Source: Ophthalmolycus amberensis (Eukaryota > Chordata > Actinopteri > Perciformes > Zoarcidae). From it: 64,000 nt of DNA. This document shows positions 55,101-61,100 of this stretch, piece after piece. Position 1 is the first letter of the stretch; each line of letters starts with the position of its first letter. Position numbers and translations under genes: made by a program. The DNA lies in the NCBI GenBank assembly GCA_024529925.1, contig JAFEUB010001535.1:248001-312000 (forward strand), written 5' to 3'. The notes under the pieces are model-generated. The model saw only the letters and a program-made list of their open reading frames with translations, had not been told where the DNA came from and searched no databases.

Positions 55101-58100
55101 GTTCTCCTTTGCTCTGAATATTGGATTTTGTTCCACTCTTGTCAAGTCAAATAACGAGGCAAAACAAACGCGCGTCGGCACAATATGTATATTCAAAGTG
55201 ATGTGTGTAATCAGCCTATTTCACATCTTAGGTGTGGACGATGGAGCAGACATCCCAAGAGACATGGTGGTGGGAATCTATGAAAGAATACAACTGAGGG
55301 AGTTACGTTCCAACGAGGATCACGTCACCTACGTCTCCAAGGTTGAGCAGTCCATCGTAGGCATGAAAACAGTAAGGACACACAGACACACTTTTGTTCT
55401 ATACTTGTGAGGCTCTCCAGTAACGCAATGCATTCAGTACAACATATCAAACCATTACCTTTCCTTTGCTTTGACTAAAACCATGTTAAACGTTGACCTG
55501 CATTAGTTGATATTTTTAGCCACTTTCAAACATTTACAAATTGTTAACATAGCCACCTGACAATTGTAAATATAGTCTTTTTAACCTCTGTTTTTGGTCT
55601 TCTCCTGAGGGAAATATCTGGCTATTCAGCTGCTAAATGCTTCACAATGTTCCCCAGCTAGTCGCTAACTTTGTTTATCTGCCGTCTTCTTAGCTTGCTT
55701 GAATAGTAAGCAAGATTAAATCACACAAAAACATGTCACTCAGTGCATGCCAAGCCACATACTAATTATTCAAGGCCTTATCAATACCACCTCCTAGTTG
55801 TGTTAGCAGAGCACATTTATTAGCCTTTAAATGTCTCATTACCTCAGGTCATCACTCCAGCTGGATACATCATTAAGCACCGCTTTCATTAGAGTCTTCT
55901 TTTTAACGGTTTTAAGGTTGAAAGGTTGGTCAGTGCACATGAGTAATGTAAGTGGTTGAACCACTCTTTAAACACTGGAATGTCCTTTAGTTAAGAGTCC
56001 ACTACAGATATTCACTTGTGGCTATTGTTTTCATTCCCCCTGTGAATATGTCTGTGCAAAGTTGAATGTGTTTTAGACTACAAGTAGTAAGAGAAAGAGT
56101 CAGATGCAAACGCTGACATATTTAACTTTATAATTGACTGAATACACTGATTCATGTGGGAATGGGCTTTGTGAGCACACTCACAACACTGAAAGGCTTT
56201 TTTTTTAATGATTCAACAGTTCAGGGAATTATTTATTTGATCCTTTATTCATGAAATATACACAGGATATCAAAATTGCTGATTTTCTTCCCAAACACTA
56301 AAAACATATTGTGTTCACATTAGGGGTGTCTCGTGATATATCGTTGGCGATAACCGAGATGTTTAAAAATGAAATAACACTAGATGATTTTGGGCTATAC
56401 AAAAAATAAATTGAATTGAATTGAATAGACTAAAATGGTTACCTGCACGTTAGCATGTAGACATTAGCATTTAGCTGAAGGAGCTGCTGTGCCCAATGGC
56501 TAGAGACTTAGTCTTGTTCTTATGGGATTCAAGTTTATGACTAAGTACTTGCAAACTTAATGCCATTCTCAGCCTCTTCTGCACTTTGTATTAGTGCTAA
56601 TAAGTAATCACTAACATGCCAACATGCTAAACTAAGATGTTGAATATGGTAAACATGATACCTGATAAACAGACGCATGTTAGCATTAGCATAGTCTCGT
56701 CTTTCTGTCCATCCACAAGAGGAACCATGAACGTTTGGATGAATCTCACTATAAATTTACTTTTAATTAGTTTTAAATGTAATCTTCATCATTCCCTGTT
56801 TACTTTCAGAATGACATTGGAACTATGATATTGAAAATGTATTTTTTTGGGGCTTTTGCCTTTCAGTGTGTCTCAGTGATGGATGAGCAGGATGACAGAG
56901 GGAGTGTTGTCATAGCTAAAACAATGATGGATTGTTGTGACAGGAAGTGACTACTGCTGGCAGCTGTCTGCCATAAAAAGACTTCGATAAAGTTTCCTTT
57001 GCAGAATTATTGTAACAGCAGGCGTGAGAGTCCCTTTAATGTGGATTTAAAACACATGCAAAAAGGGAGTGGTTCACATTAGAAGAGATTTTGCTGAATA
57101 TTTCATGACTTGATCAAAGACATAAAACAGCTTTTCTTGAATGTGATGAAGTGATTTTACATCCAAGCGGTTTTATGGTAAAATGTCCTTAAATATTTGA
57201 TATGGGTAAGATTTGTAGAATACATTTTCTTTAGTCATACAATTGATGTTGTTAATTTTATGACTAACTCTCTCTTGTCAAACTGTTTCCTAACAATTCC
57301 ACTGAGAAAGGACTTTCTTTTGTTTGTCGAACATGCATAAGGCATTTTAAGCTCATGATGTCTCTACATGTTTCTGACATTAGTGTAATGAGAAAGCAGG
57401 CTTTGACCAGCTGGGCGGCAGTCTGTAGACCCTGCAGCGATGAGAGATAAGAGCGTGAGAGAAAGAGAAAGAGGCTGTGTGTGTACAAATAGTCCCCAGG
57501 GAGCAGAGGGAATTAAAATTGGAAAAGCACAAAAACAAAAAAGATCAGAGGCCACGAATGGATCTATTTTATCCCAAAGTGGGGAACAACTGTGATCCAA
57601 AATGGAGACAAGTGAGAGAGAGAATAGTGTGAGAACATGATTTGATCGGTCTCGGCCATTTTTGTGGTGTAATCTGCTTTAAACATCGAAAAGCACTTCG
57701 GTCTAAGAGGAGAAGCCAGGCCTCCAGCAACACTACTGCAGTGTTTTGTAAAAATACCAAAACAGCAACTTCATAATGGACCTCCGAGTGTTGCGTTTCC
57801 ACCTTTCATCTTTAGTTGCCAATAACTAAACGGCAAGATGCACATCGCAAAAAATACAACACTCAATTTGACAGTAACTCATAAAAGGTTCTGCTTGAGC
57901 GACTTGTAGCAGGAGAACTCTTTCAGAGCAAGACTTCTCTCCTCCTACTCTAGGGTTGCTCCAGATACTAAAAGTAAGTATCTAGTAGGTATCTCTACTT
58001 ACTAAAAGTAGGTAGAGCGCGCATCGTCAAACCTGCTCATGAATTTCATTTTCCTCAAGTACTAAAATGAGACTTTTTGCTTGTTCTCATCTAATCAAAT

Positions 58101-61100
58101 AGAAAGGGGAGACACTTCAGTGCAAGTAAAACTACAAAGAGCAACCCCAGCCCAGAAAAGTAAAGAATCCGAACATGTAAACCTGCATGTATGCCCATGT
58201 TCTCCTCAGGGGAACACAATTGAAACAACATGCTGCCTCATTAAACTCATTAAACTGTGTTTAATGGGGGTTTTTTTCAGTCTCAGTTTTTAACCCCAGT
58301 GAATAATGTGTAGTACTCCAGCCAAAAGACATTTGTCTTAAAAGTCTCCCGGTTTCCCTTCAATACTCTTTCCCCTGAGGGAAAGGTTTTATCTGACGGG
58401 AAAGTCTCTACTTCATACGGTCTTGAATGGCTTTCAGAGACACTTCATCTGAGTGATTGGAGCTTTCCTTTTACCCTGGATGTGTCTTTCTCTGCAGGTT
58501 CTCTCTGTCCCTCACAGAAGACTGGTGTGCTGCAGTCGACTTTTTGAAGTGACTGATGTCAACAAGGCCCAAAAACAGGCGGCACACCAGAGAGAAGTCT
58601 TCCTCTTCAATGATCTCATCGTGGTTAGTATACGATAAAAGACTCAGAGTAATAATTCATATTTTTTCTTATAAACGTATCTTTATAACCACCCCAAAAA
58701 GTGTTGTTTCTGCTGCAAACAGTCACTCTTGAAAGCTGCTTATTTTACACGTATAGCTGCAATGCACCATCACCTACCTCGACTGTGAGCTCCCTCTCTT
58801 CCTCGATGTTTCATCAGTCAGTCCCCGCCGGCCCTTTCTTTTAATAATAGATAGTAGTAAATGCAGTTTTGCAGTGCACTCATAAGCAAATATCTGTCCC
58901 CTACAGAGCAGCTTCAAGCGCCAGTAATAAAGTTGTTTTTCACAGCACAGATAAGTTAATCATTCGGTCCAAAGTTTTGTAGATTGGAGAATTATAAAAG
59001 GTTTAATGTTGGGCATAATTAATGTGCCCATGAGGAGGCACATAGGGGTTATCCATTATGTCAAATGTTGAAATCAGGCCAGCAAAAGGAAAAGAAGCAT
59101 TGTTATTTCCCACTCCCTTTTCTGCTTAAGCATAAAAGTAATTGGTGTAGCTGCAGGATAGGGAGATTAGAAGGACAATTTTTGAAGTAAGAGGTGAAAG
59201 GAAGTCATCTTCAAGCATCACAATGGAATTCTGTTCATTATGGCACTAAAAGCTAGCGGTGCGATTTATTCCAGGGAGACGTTTTCTCCTCACAGCGTTG
59301 AGAGTGGGGCAGACATCTTGAAAGACTTTACTGCAAAATGAAAGCGATGGGGACTTTTCTTTAAATGTGGCCCGTGTTCTAGTAGCTTGAACATGTCCAG
59401 TATAGTTTTTAATGTGTCAACGTGATGTATTGGTTAAACACGTACGGCTCGCCTGGTAGAACAGATTTGCCTCATCTTTCTCTATCTGGAAGGTCATTCG
59501 ATGAAAAAGCTCCGTAACATTTAAATACATCCTGACATAAGCTCGCCATGGTGTCGTTTTTCAAAGAGCACCAGCACGCAATCTGATACACTTTGAAACT
59601 TATATCGCACATTAATATTGACTCCATCCGCTCTTTGAATATTTTTTTTAATTATCAAAAAATGTGTTCTTTCTGAGCTTTCTGATACATATCAGTGGAT
59701 CAGTGAAAATATTTCCGAACACTGAGCTCTCGGTCATTCAAATTGTTGCCATTATTCTGGTTTCTCGTTGTTTTGCAGATCTTGAAGCTTTGCCCGAAGA
59801 AGAAGAGTTCTGCAGCCTACACCTTCTGCAAAGCAATGGGCCTACTTGGCATGCAGTTTCACCTGTTTGAAAATGAATGTAAGTCATAATATCTTTCACT
59901 GCAGACGGCTGCCGTGAAAAAACACTTTGGACTGTTACAAAACAGAGGAAAGTACCTCCAAGTGGAATTGAGCAAGGGGGTTTAGGAGTTATGGCTGTAT
60001 TCGAAATAGGTTAGATATTCAACTTCTTTTTATTAATGCTTCATTTTTCATATGCGTGATGACTTTCCCATAAAAAAATCTTCTCGCGAATCATTACTTT
60101 TCAAAATGTAACCATCCCAACCCGCTTCAGTCCACACTGCGTGCACAATTGAGTGTTTTCCTACAATATCTCCAAAAAAGGAGAAGAAAATGAGTAAACA
60201 AATGTACATTCAAAGGTATTTTGCCTCTAGTATTAAACTCGCTGATTCCTTGCAATCTGTTCTTGCAATGTCTCTTGTTACTCCTATCTCAACAACTCTT
60301 CTGCGCTCCCCCAGACTACCCTCATGGCATCACCATCCTCTCACCTTTTGGCTCAGACAAAAAGCAGGTACTTAACTTTTGTGCCCAAAGTGCTGAGGAG
60401 CTGCTCAAATTTGTAGAAGACCTGAAGGAATCAATCGCGGAGGTGTCGGAGATGGAGCAGATACGTATCGAGTGTAAGTGTCTGTCTTTATGGGTTTTTT
60501 TCTCCATATTACAATGAATGATTAGAGACGCGTACATTAGACTGGAGGCTGCCAATTAGTTGGGTACATGTGACATAGAAGGTCCTTCAAGTGAAATGTG
60601 TGTGAGAATCCTCCTCTGGCAATGCAGCCAGCGTCACATTTTGAACCAAATCAAGAATCTCACATCTTGGAAAATGGGAGTCTAAGATACGCTGTGTGTG
60701 AATCAATACGTCCTCAGATAGTACACAGGAGTCAGAAGTCATCCTTTTCGTTTTGTGATATTTGTTAACTTGTGTCGGTGCAGACAGCCTTTTGCATTTT
60801 CTTATCTTTGGTGCACTGCAGCTCAAACAGACTGCAGGGGGCCAGTCAATTGAAGGTAAAAAGAGGCCAGGCATCTGAGTTGTTTGGGTCTGCGTGCATT
60901 TTGAAATTCTCCAGACAATAAGACAGTGCGCATACTTAGGCCCACACGGAGAACCAGAGTAGCCAGAGCCTGGCTTCTGCCAGTGGGCCTCAAAGAACGC
61001 CTCCCTGCTGGTATTTGACGCAACCCTTCGCAGAGGAGGGAGGGCCAGCAGCCCGGGGAGAGCAGGCAACAACATATTGGAGACCAGGCAGTGGTTGACA

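Larger units (their letters stand above)
55372..58497 (+). other. iqsec3 intron G-H, 3,126 bp
   Basis: Begins GTAAGG and ends TCTCTGCAG. Rich in dispersed repeats: a copy of the 34700-type element, an L2-like 3' tail, and a TTAGCAT-rich segment. Confidence 0.9.

Noticed and set aside
60367..60372. Alternative donor GTACTT inside exon J
   Set aside because: The frame continues through the conserved PH helix (KFVEDLKESIAEV) to a stronger donor at 60474.
60587..61075. 162-residue minus frame inside intron J-K
   Set aside because: No motif recognised and no evidence of splicing or a promoter.
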